The translations under genes and the position numbers were made by a program. This document shows, one piece after another, positions 18,557-26,034 of a DNA stretch of 55,848 nt. A model generated the notes under the pieces. The model did no database searches. It saw only the letters and a list, made by a program, of their open reading frames with translations, and had not been told where the DNA came from. The stretch covers positions 1-55,848 of the forward strand of contig PWZL01000091.1 in the NCBI GenBank assembly GCA_003567475.1, read 5' to 3'. This stretch comes from Gammaproteobacteria bacterium (GTDB taxonomy: Bacteria > Pseudomonadota > Gammaproteobacteria > Steroidobacterales > PWYM01). Each line of letters starts with the position of its first letter. Within the stretch, counting starts at the first letter, position 1.

Positions 18557-19261
18557 ATGAGCACCTTCAATACCTGCATCAAGACGCTTTCAGCTGCCTG
18601 CCTGGGCATCGTGCTGGCAGCATGCTCGGCCACCGTCAACGACAGCATCACCCTTGCCGACGGTGAACGCCACGACGGTGCCCTGGCCACGGTGAACGGC
18701 AGCGTCGAACTCGGCGAGCGCGCCGAGGTCACCGGCAGCGTGCGCACGGTCAACGGCGGCATCCGCCTCGGCGAGCAGGCGCGGGCCGGACGAGTGGAAA
18801 CGGTCAATGGCAGCATCCGGATCAGCGCCGGGGCCGACGTCGGGGGTGCCGCCACAGTCAACGGCGCGATCGAACTCGGTGAGAACGTGAGTGCCACAGG
18901 CGACCTCGCCACCACCAACGGCCGGATCACAAGCCAGCCAGGCTGCCGTATCAGCGGTGACGTGGCGACCACCAACGGCACCGTGCGCCTCTACGGCACC
19001 ACCGTCGACGGCACCGTGGCAACCACCAACGGCAATCTGCAGATCCTCGACGCCAGCCGCGTGGCCGGTGGGCTCCACCTGCGCCCGCGCGAGGCCGGCG
19101 AGCGGGCGGGGGAGCTGCGCGTGATCATCGGCCCGGACAGCATCATTGAGGGTCCGATCCTCATCGAGAGCCCGGCGCGCCTGTTCGTACACGAGTCCGC
19201 AACGGTCGGCGAAGTCAGTGGCGCCGAGATCGAGCGCTACGCTGGCGAACGCCCGGAATGA
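18557..19261 (+). CDS. Lipoprotein with T(V/T)NG beta-repeats
   Basis: Function unknown. The 234-residue protein has a lipoprotein signal ending LAAC (lipidated Cys23). Residues 30-185 consist of about eight short repeats of roughly 18 residues, each centred on TVNG or TTNG followed by an I/V-x-L rung, for example ATVNGSVELGERAEVTGS. This is the pattern of a right-handed beta-helix and resembles bactofilin and DUF4097-type rungs. A different C-terminal segment follows (about 190-234). GGGGGAG precedes the ATG at 18557. The stop overlaps the next ATG by four bases. Confidence 0.82.
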   Translation: MSTFNTCIKTLSAACLGIVLAACSATVNDSITLADGERHDGALATVNGSVELGERAEVTGSVRTVNGGIRLGEQARAGRVETVNGSIRISAGADVGGAATVNGAIELGENVSATGDLATTNGRITSQPGCRISGDVATTNGTVRLYGTTVDGTVATTNGNLQILDASRVAGGLHLRPREAGERAGELRVIIGPDSIIEGPILIESPARLFVHESATVGEVSGAEIERYAGERPE

Positions 19262-20406
19262 GCCCGGCTCTCGACGACTACGTCCTGCTCGGGCGGACCG
19301 GACTCCGGGTGAGCCGACTGGCGCTCGGCGCGATGACTTTCGGCACCGAGTGGGGGTTCGGCTGTGATCGGCAGACGGCCCAGCGCCTGTTCGATGCCTA
19401 CCTCGCGGCGGGCGGCAACTTCATCGACACCGCAGACGTCTACACCGCAGGCACCAGCGAGTGCTGGCTCGGCCGCTTCATGCGGGAGCGGGCCTGCCGC
19501 GACCGGATCGTACTCGCCACCAAGTTCGGCTTCACCGCCGAGCTCGGCAACCCGAACGCCGGCGGCAATCAGCGCAAGAACATTCTACGGGCGCTGGAGG
19601 GCTCGCTGCGGCGGCTGGATACCGACTACATCGATCTCTACATTCTGCATGTCTGGGACCGCCTCACCCCGCCGGAAGAGGTGCTGCGCACCCTCGACGA
19701 CCTGGTCCGCGCCGGGCGCATCCGCCATTACGCGCTCTCCGACGTCCCGGCATGGTATGCCGTGCGCATGCAGACCCTGGCCGAGGCACGCGGCCTTGAA
19801 CCGGTGGCCGCACTGCAGCTCGAGTACTCGCTCGCCCAGCGCAGCATCGAGCGCGAACACCTGCCGGCTGCGCAGGCGTTGGGGATGGGCGTGATGGCCT
19901 GGAGCCCGCTGGCGTCCGGGCTGCTCTCTGGCAAGTACCGGGCCGAGGGTGAACCGGTCAGCGGTCGGCTCACGGCGGGCGATCCCGCGGCGGCGGCGAC
20001 GCTGGATGCGCGGCACCGGAGCCTGCTCGCCGCCTTGGGTGAAGTTGCCGATGAACTCGATCGCCCGATGGCCCAGATTGCGCTGAACTGGCTGACGACC
20101 CGCCCGGGCGTGACCTCCGTGATTGTCGGCGCGACCCGTCCCGAACAGCTGGAGACCAACCTCGACTGCCTTGGATTCACACTCCCGGAGACGCTGGCCG
20201 CGCGTCTCGAATCGGCGAGCCGGCCGACGCCCGAGTTCCCCCAGACCCTGTTTGGCGATCCGATGCAGCGCCTGCTCACGGGCAATACCAACGTCAGCCG
20301 CTGCCCGCCAGGGCATACGGCGCCGCCGCGTGTCGCCCGCGGCGAGAGTCTCGCGCTGCCTTTCATTGCCGCCCAGGCGGCCCCTCGTCATTCTGCTGGA
20401 GAGTAA
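19258..20406 (+). CDS. Aldo/keto reductase
   Basis: NAD(P)H-dependent reductase of the YajO/Tas-like AKR branch; substrate unknown. The 382-residue protein has the catalytic tetrad at Asp57 (NFIDTADVY), Tyr62, Lys89 (LATKFGF) and His131 (LYILHVWD), and the NADPH-binding end VTSVIVGATRPEQLETN near residue 285. About 35 extra residues extend past the usual C-terminus. Its ATG overlaps the lipoprotein stop as ATGA. Confidence 0.92.
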   Translation: MSPALDDYVLLGRTGLRVSRLALGAMTFGTEWGFGCDRQTAQRLFDAYLAAGGNFIDTADVYTAGTSECWLGRFMRERACRDRIVLATKFGFTAELGNPNAGGNQRKNILRALEGSLRRLDTDYIDLYILHVWDRLTPPEEVLRTLDDLVRAGRIRHYALSDVPAWYAVRMQTLAEARGLEPVAALQLEYSLAQRSIEREHLPAAQALGMGVMAWSPLASGLLSGKYRAEGEPVSGRLTAGDPAAAATLDARHRSLLAALGEVADELDRPMAQIALNWLTTRPGVTSVIVGATRPEQLETNLDCLGFTLPETLAARLESASRPTPEFPQTLFGDPMQRLLTGNTNVSRCPPGHTAPPRVARGESLALPFIAAQAAPRHSAGE

Positions 20407-20409
20407 GCG

Positions 20410-21630
20410 ATGCGCCTGTGGTCATCCGCCGTGCCGATCCTCCTGTCTCTCGCCAGCTTCGGGCCACCCGGCGCCGCGCTGGCGGCCGACGAGGAGCGCC
20501 AGGCCTTTGCGGCGTGTATCGCCAGCCTGAGCGACCGGGCCCGCGGCGAGGGCATTTCCGAACAGACTCTGGCCGCGACACTGGCGAGGGCCCAATACCT
20601 TCAGCGCATCATCGATGCCGACCGCCGCCAGCCGGAGTTCACCGACAGTTTCGCCCGCTATCTGGGGCTGCGGATCACCGATACGCAGGTCGAGCGCGGC
20701 CGCGCCCTGGCCGACACCCATGGGCCGCTGCTGGCGCGGATCAGTCGGGAGCACGGTGTGCCGGCACAGATCCTGCTCGCGCTCTGGGCGGTGGAGACCA
20801 GTTTCGGCCGGTTCTTCGGCGAGATTCCCACCTTCGACGCCCTGGCCACGCTGGCCTGCGACCAGCGACGTTCGGCGTTTTTCGCCGGCGAGCTGATGGC
20901 CGCGCTGCGGCTGGTTGAACGCGGCCACGTCGCTCCGGAGGACATGCTCGGCTCCTGGGCCGGGGCCATGGGACATGTCCAGTTCATGCCCTCGGTCTAT
21001 CTGCGGCATGCCATCGATGGCGATGGCGACGGGCGTGCCGATCTGTGGAACAGTGTCCCCGACGCGCTCGCCTCGGCGGCAAATTTCCTCGCAGCACTGG
21101 GCTGGCAGCCCGGCTGGCGCTGGGGCCGGGAGGTCCAGCTGCCGGCAGAGTTCGACTACACCCTCGCCGGTCGCGGGCAACGTCGGCCGCTCGCCGAATG
21201 GCAGCAGCTGGGCCTCCGGAACGCCGGCGGCGGGCCACTGCCGGTGGCTGACGCCACAGCCAGCCTGCTGGTCCCCTCCGGCCACCAGGGACCGGCCTTC
21301 CTCGTCTACGACAACTTCCATGTGCTGATGCGCTGGAACCGTTCCGAATTCTTCGCGCTCACCGTCGGTCTCCTCGCCGACCGCATTGGCGGCGCACCGC
21401 CCCTGGTGACGCCGCCACCGGCAGACACCCTGCGCCTCAGCCGCATGCAGGTGACGGCGCTGCAGCAGGCGCTCAACGACGCTGGCTTCGATGCCGGCAG
21501 CCCGGACGGCATCATGGGTCCGGCCACCCGGGGGGCGATCCGGGAGTTCCAGCATGCCCGGGGACAGATCGCCGACGGCTTTCCGAATGCTGCCGTGCTG
21601 GCAGCCCTGGGCATCGAGGCCTCGCCGTGA
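20410..21630 (+). CDS. mltB: Lytic murein transglycosylase B with peptidoglycan-binding domain
   Basis: Cleaves the MurNAc-GlcNAc bond of peptidoglycan, forming 1,6-anhydroMurNAc, the substrate pool for AnmK. The 406-residue protein has a Sec signal peptide (cut near residue 26), an SLT_2 domain with catalytic Glu129 in WAVETSFGRFFG, the motif GAMGHVQFMPS, a calcium-loop-like DGDGDGRADLWNS, and a PG_binding_1 domain at about 340-402 (LQQALNDAGFDAGSPDG). No lipobox is present, so it is probably soluble in the periplasm. GGAG precedes the ATG. Its stop overlaps the next GTG start by four bases. Confidence 0.93.
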   Translation: MRLWSSAVPILLSLASFGPPGAALAADEERQAFAACIASLSDRARGEGISEQTLAATLARAQYLQRIIDADRRQPEFTDSFARYLGLRITDTQVERGRALADTHGPLLARISREHGVPAQILLALWAVETSFGRFFGEIPTFDALATLACDQRRSAFFAGELMAALRLVERGHVAPEDMLGSWAGAMGHVQFMPSVYLRHAIDGDGDGRADLWNSVPDALASAANFLAALGWQPGWRWGREVQLPAEFDYTLAGRGQRRPLAEWQQLGLRNAGGGPLPVADATASLLVPSGHQGPAFLVYDNFHVLMRWNRSEFFALTVGLLADRIGGAPPLVTPPPADTLRLSRMQVTALQQALNDAGFDAGSPDGIMGPATRGAIREFQHARGQIADGFPNAAVLAALGIEASP

Positions 21631-22451
21631 GCGGCGGCCAGGCCAGACGACTCTACGCCAATACCCCCGGAGGCCAGGTCCATGGCCGCATGCTCGGTCA
21701 CGGTGCGCCGCTGGTGCTGCTGCACCCGAGCCCGTTGTCCTCGGTCTTCATGGCACCCCAGCAGGTGGCCCTGGCGACGCGCTGGCGCACCGTGGCCCTG
21801 GACACGCCGGGTTACGGCCAGTCCGATCCACTGCCCGTGCCGGCCGAGTCGCTGACCCCCTACGCCCACACCCTGCTGGCGGCACTCGACAACCTCGGGA
21901 TCGAGCGTTTCGCCCTGTTCGGCAGCGCAACTGGCGCGCAGATTGCGCTGGTGATCGCCAGACAGACACCCGAGCGGGTCACCCGACTCGTCCTGGACAA
22001 CTGCGGACACTTCGACGACGCCGATGTCGACGCCTGGATGTCGCGCTACTTCCCCGACCTCGCGCCGCGCGACGACGGCAGCCATCTCACGCAGATCTGG
22101 GACCTTGCCCGTCGCCAGTTCCAGGCGTTCCCCTGGTTTTCCGACGCGCCCGAACACCAGCTCGACCGCCCCCCGGCGCCGGCCACACTTGTCCAGTCGA
22201 TGGCGCTGCACTACCAGCTTGCCGGCAGTGACTACGCCCGCGCCTACCGCCTGGCCTTCCGGGCCGAGCGCGCCGAGAGTTTTCACGGGGTCAGCGTCCC
22301 CACCGTCCTGATCGACTGGGCCGGTTCGATCATGCGCCCCCACACCCGGGCCCTGATCGAGGCCGGGCTGCCCGCCTGCGTGCGCGTTCGCCGGGCCGCG
22401 GCCCCACCCAGCGCACGCATCGAGGCGATCGTCGAGGCGTTCGCCGACTGA
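21627..22451 (+). CDS. Alpha/beta-hydrolase fold protein, active site apparently lost
   Basis: The 274-residue protein has a clear alpha/beta-hydrolase fold: HPSPLSS loop near residue 33, then TVALDTPGYGQSD, and a nucleophile elbow region FALFGSATGAQIALVI. In the G-x-S-x-G elbow (residues 99-103) the third position, normally the nucleophile, is Ala101. No histidine follows the IDWAG acid segment where the catalytic His should be. The fold is intact, so it may be a non-catalytic binder or use other chemistry. It starts at a GTG overlapping the mltB stop (GTGA). Confidence 0.8.
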   Translation: MSGGQARRLYANTPGGQVHGRMLGHGAPLVLLHPSPLSSVFMAPQQVALATRWRTVALDTPGYGQSDPLPVPAESLTPYAHTLLAALDNLGIERFALFGSATGAQIALVIARQTPERVTRLVLDNCGHFDDADVDAWMSRYFPDLAPRDDGSHLTQIWDLARRQFQAFPWFSDAPEHQLDRPPAPATLVQSMALHYQLAGSDYARAYRLAFRAERAESFHGVSVPTVLIDWAGSIMRPHTRALIEAGLPACVRVRRAAAPPSARIEAIVEAFAD

Positions 22452-22480
22452 GCGCCTGCCTGCACTCGAGGGAGAGTCCG

Positions 22481-23077
22481 ATGTTCAGAACCCTGCCGTT
22501 CATTCTGCTCGCCGCCGCGCTGGTGCTCGGACCGTCTCTCGTCCCCGGTCCGGCCGGTGCGGCACCCGTGCCGGAGGCTGAGCGCATCCCCATCGACATC
22601 CGGCGCACCACCTTGCTGGTCAGGGACATCGAACGCTCGCTGCCGGTCTATCGCGACGCGTTGGGACTGACCGTCATCTACGACGAGCAGCTCGGCGGCG
22701 GCACCGATGCCGAGGGCAATCGTCGACCGCCGACCACGCGCCTGGTCCTGCTGCGGGCCAACGACACGTTCATCGGTGCGCTGGGCCTGATGCAACGCCT
22801 CGACATCGAGCCGCCCCCGCCCCCCGAGAACCGCCGCGCCATGCCCGGCGACGTCATCCTCGTGATCAACGCCCTGGACCTGGAAGAACGCTTTGAGCGC
22901 ATTGCGGGCACACCGGGCGTCACGGTGGCCACGGCGCCGACCCGGGTCGAGTACCCCGCGCCCGACGGGGGGGTGATCCCGGTGCTGTTCAGCGCCTTCT
23001 GGGACCCGGACGGCTATTTCATCGAGGTCAACAGAATTCTCGGCACCCCGGCAGGCGTGTCGACAACCGAGGACTGA
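22481..23077 (+). CDS. Exported VOC-family (glyoxalase/dioxygenase fold) protein
   Basis: The 198-residue protein begins with a Sec-type signal peptide (about 1-27, ending AGA). It has one vicinal-oxygen-chelate domain: TTLLVRDIERSLPVYRDALGL near residue 42 and AFWDPDGYFIEVNRI near 172. The terminal Glu of FIEVN is a usual metal ligand; the first-strand His ligand position is Thr in RRTTLLV, so metal binding is uncertain. Export is unusual for this family. GGGAGA precedes the ATG. It lies 100 bases before the amidase-like gene and may share its transcript. Confidence 0.8.
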   Translation: MFRTLPFILLAAALVLGPSLVPGPAGAAPVPEAERIPIDIRRTTLLVRDIERSLPVYRDALGLTVIYDEQLGGGTDAEGNRRPPTTRLVLLRANDTFIGALGLMQRLDIEPPPPPENRRAMPGDVILVINALDLEERFERIAGTPGVTVATAPTRVEYPAPDGGVIPVLFSAFWDPDGYFIEVNRILGTPAGVSTTED

Positions 23078-23174
23078 GGATGAGCGCGTCGCGTGCGGCG
23101 CACCAGCGGCAGGGATCGCCGCGTCACGTCCCGGATGACTCCGGGCCATTGTATGCCCCTGTGGAGACGACACC

Positions 23175-24365
23175 ATGAGCAACGACAACGCCCCCCTCAA
23201 CACCTCACGCCGCGCCCTGCTCGCCGGCGCCGGCGCCGCCGGCGTGGCCGGGGTACTGGGTCCCACCGCAGCCGCCGGCCAGGCTCGCGCAGCGGAGGCC
23301 CATGAACGCATCTCGGTGGCGCGCAACGGGCGTTACGACACCGTCGAACTGCGCCAGCAGGCGATCAATGTCACTGCCATCCAGTCGCGGGTGCGCTCAG
23401 TAGATCTGAACAACCTGCGCCGTACCAACCGGGAGAATCTCGCGCATGTGCTCAAGCTGATCGACCAGGCACAGGGCTCACCCGAGGAGTGGGGTGGCGA
23501 GCGGCTGTGGGGCGCCAAGCAGGATTTGCTGTGCATGCACGAGTTCCCGATCCAGGGCTGGCAGCCCTGGGGGCGCACCGAACTCCAGCGCGTGGCCTAT
23601 GAGCTGCCGGGACCGGAGTCCGAGGCCATCGGCGAGCGCGCCCGACGCTATGGCTGCTACATTTCCTGGGGGGCCTATGTCCGGGATCCCGACTGGCCGG
23701 GGCATATCCTCAACCTGTCGATTCTGACCGGCCCGGACGGCAGCATCGTCGCCAAGCAGTGGAAGGGCCGGAATGCGCTGGGGCTGTTCGGCAACTTCGC
23801 CCTGATCGGGACGACGGTCTACGATGTGCTCGACCGCTTCGTCGAGATGTATGGCTGGGACGAGGTGCTGCCGGTGGCCCGCACTGACATCGGGAACATC
23901 GCCTTGACGGCGGTCGGCCTCGAGCCGCTGCTCTACCAGTGCCTGGCGTTGAAGGGCACGGAACTCCTGGTGATGACGGTGACGGGCGGCTCGAACGCAC
24001 AGTCGGCCATTGCCACCGCCCGTGCCAACCGGATCTACACCGTCGGCGTGGGCAATTCGGTCACCCAGGACAATATCGGATTCCCCGAGGCCACCGGTGT
24101 CCGCGGCGACGGCTCGGTGATTGTCGACCCGACCGGTCGGACGCTGGCACAGACCGCCAATCACCACGAAGACTTCGCCAGCACCCGCATCCCCATCGCG
24201 GACTTCCGCGAGACCCGGCGTTTCCCCGAGATCCCGGCGGCGATCCTGCTGCCTGTGCTCCAGCAGTACGAACCGACCTTCAAGCCCAACGGTTTCATGG
24301 ACCGCCTGCCGGAAACCTATCGCGACGCGGCGGAGCTGGTGCGCGAGCGAATGTCCGAAGGCTGA
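23175..24365 (+). CDS. Tat-exported nitrilase/amidase-fold protein lacking the catalytic cysteine
   Basis: The 396-residue protein has a twin-arginine signal (SRRALLAGAGAAGVAGVLG, residues 11-29) and a carbon-nitrogen hydrolase domain most like aliphatic amidase. The family Glu is at 123 (MHEFPIQGW) and the Lys at 194 (IVAKQWKGRN). Aligning the segment before LALKGTELLV with the CxDGxxP motif of amidases puts Thr245 (TAVGLEP) in place of the nucleophilic Cys. All other landmarks and the length are intact. So it is either a pseudoenzyme or a new catalytic variant. It is 16 bases upstream of an ATP-grasp ligase gene, so the two are surely co-transcribed. Confidence 0.85.
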   Translation: MSNDNAPLNTSRRALLAGAGAAGVAGVLGPTAAAGQARAAEAHERISVARNGRYDTVELRQQAINVTAIQSRVRSVDLNNLRRTNRENLAHVLKLIDQAQGSPEEWGGERLWGAKQDLLCMHEFPIQGWQPWGRTELQRVAYELPGPESEAIGERARRYGCYISWGAYVRDPDWPGHILNLSILTGPDGSIVAKQWKGRNALGLFGNFALIGTTVYDVLDRFVEMYGWDEVLPVARTDIGNIALTAVGLEPLLYQCLALKGTELLVMTVTGGSNAQSAIATARANRIYTVGVGNSVTQDNIGFPEATGVRGDGSVIVDPTGRTLAQTANHHEDFASTRIPIADFRETRRFPEIPAAILLPVLQQYEPTFKPNGFMDRLPETYRDAAELVRERMSEG

Positions 24366-24381
24366 GCACGGGAGCGCGCAG

Positions 24382-25932
24382 ATGGCTGAGGCCAGCCCGG
24401 CACCGGGATCGGCGGAAGAGCGGGCGCGTTTCGTGGCGCTGCAGACGAAGCTTGCCCCGATGTTCCGCGACACCTACGCGAATCCCCTGGCGGAACGTAC
24501 GGTGGTGGTGGTGCCCGGGCTGAGCCTTGACCAGGAGACCCTCGGCCACATCCCTGGCGCGGCGCACTACGAGGAGCGTCAGCTCAGCATGCTGATGCTC
24601 CTGCGCCTGCCGCATACGCGGCTGGTGTTCGTCACCAGCACGCCGGTCGACCCGGCGATCATCGACTACTATCTCAGCCTGCTCTCAGGCGTACCCAGCA
24701 GCCATGCGAAGCGGCGCCTGGTGCTGCTGTCGGCCTATGACGCGGCGCCGCAGTCCCTGAGCTCCAAGATCCTGGCGCGGCCTCGGCTGCTGGACCGCAT
24801 CCGCGAGGCCATTCCCAACCTCGAGAGCGCCCATCTGAGCTGTTTCAATGCCACCGCCGAGGAAGTCACACTGGCCGTGCAGCTCGGTATTCCGCTGTAT
24901 GCCTGCGATCCGGCACTGGCCTGGCTGGGCACCAAGAGCGGCAGCCGCCAAGCGTTCCGGGAAGCCGCAGTGGACCTGCCGGACGGTGCCGAGGGGCTGC
25001 GCGGTGCCGACGAGCTGAGCGAGGCTCTGGCGGCGCTGAAAGCGCGCCGGCCCCGACTGGCCCGCGCAGTGGTCAAGCTCGAAGAAGGCTTTTCCGGCGA
25101 GGGCAACGCGGTATTCGATTTCCGTGAGCTCGACGGCCGCAGCGTCACCGCAGCCTGGATCCGGGAGGCGTTCGCGACCCGGCTCCGGCCGGAAGCCAAT
25201 GGCATGAGTGCCGAACGCTTCCTGGCGAAATTCGGTGAGATGGGCGGGATCGTCGAAGTCTGGCTGGAGGGCCGAGAGAAACGCTCACCCTCGGTACAGA
25301 TGCGGATCACGCCCACCGGTGTGCTCGAGGTGATTTCCACCCATGACCAGCTGCTCGGCGGCAACAGCGGCCAGGTGTTCCTCGGCAGCACCTTCCCGGC
25401 GGACGAGCGCTACCGCTGCTCGCTGCAGCAGGCCGGCCGACGCGTCGGCGAAGTGCTGGCCGGGCATGGCGCGCTCGGACGCTTCAGCGTTGATTTTGTC
25501 ACGGTGCGCGAGGACGAGGGCTGGGCGCACTACGCGATCGAGGTCAATCTGCGCAAAGGCGGCACGACCCTGCCCTTTCAGATGCTGCAGTTCCTCACCG
25601 ACGGGCGCTATGACGCCGAGCGCGGCGAGTTTCACACGCCCACCGGCCAGCGCCGGGTCTACTTCGCCACCGACAATCTGCAGCGCGACGCCTATCGGCA
25701 GCTCACGCCCGAGGATCTCGTCGACCTCATCGTCGAGCATCGGCTGCACTTCGATCCGACCCGACAGCAGGGCGTGGTCTTCAACCTGATCGGCGCGCTC
25801 AGCGAGATTGGCAAGCTGGGCATGGTGAGCATCAGCGACACGCCCGCACATGCCGAGACGCTGTATCGGCGGACGGTCGCGGTGCTCGATCGCGAGGTCG
25901 GCGTCGCCATGCTGCACGGGCGCGCGGACTGA
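24382..25932 (+). CDS. ATP-grasp ligase, PGM1-related (peptide ligase-like)
   Basis: Predicted ATP-dependent carboxylate-amine ligase. The 516-residue cytoplasmic protein has an N-terminal Rossmann-like half (about 1-190), an ATP-grasp core (lysine segments ARAVVKLEEGFSGEGNAVF near 230 and metal/ATP region IEVNLRKGGTTLPFQML near 390) and a C-terminal helical part. It resembles proteins named after PGM1, the pheganomycin peptide ligase. GGGAG is seven bases before the ATG at 24382. There is no precursor-peptide gene that I can see next to it. Substrates are unknown; the neighbour at 23175 is the obvious partner. Confidence 0.82.
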   Translation: MAEASPAPGSAEERARFVALQTKLAPMFRDTYANPLAERTVVVVPGLSLDQETLGHIPGAAHYEERQLSMLMLLRLPHTRLVFVTSTPVDPAIIDYYLSLLSGVPSSHAKRRLVLLSAYDAAPQSLSSKILARPRLLDRIREAIPNLESAHLSCFNATAEEVTLAVQLGIPLYACDPALAWLGTKSGSRQAFREAAVDLPDGAEGLRGADELSEALAALKARRPRLARAVVKLEEGFSGEGNAVFDFRELDGRSVTAAWIREAFATRLRPEANGMSAERFLAKFGEMGGIVEVWLEGREKRSPSVQMRITPTGVLEVISTHDQLLGGNSGQVFLGSTFPADERYRCSLQQAGRRVGEVLAGHGALGRFSVDFVTVREDEGWAHYAIEVNLRKGGTTLPFQMLQFLTDGRYDAERGEFHTPTGQRRVYFATDNLQRDAYRQLTPEDLVDLIVEHRLHFDPTRQQGVVFNLIGALSEIGKLGMVSISDTPAHAETLYRRTVAVLDREVGVAMLHGRAD

Positions 25933-26018
25933 GAACAGCGCGGGTGAGCGCCGACCACTTCGGAAACTACCAGTCGCGATAAGCATCTTCTGGGCCACTG
26001 CTGGAGCGCCGGCACTGC

Positions 26019-26024
26019 TAGTCT
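26019..26024 (+). promoter_or_regulatory. Putative -10 element (TAGTCT) of korA
   Basis: TAGTCT ends ten bases before the korA ATG (26035); no Shine-Dalgarno is visible in between. A transcript from here would have a leader of only a few bases. The -35 is weak. Confidence 0.35.
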
Positions 26025-26034
26025 TGCGCGCACC

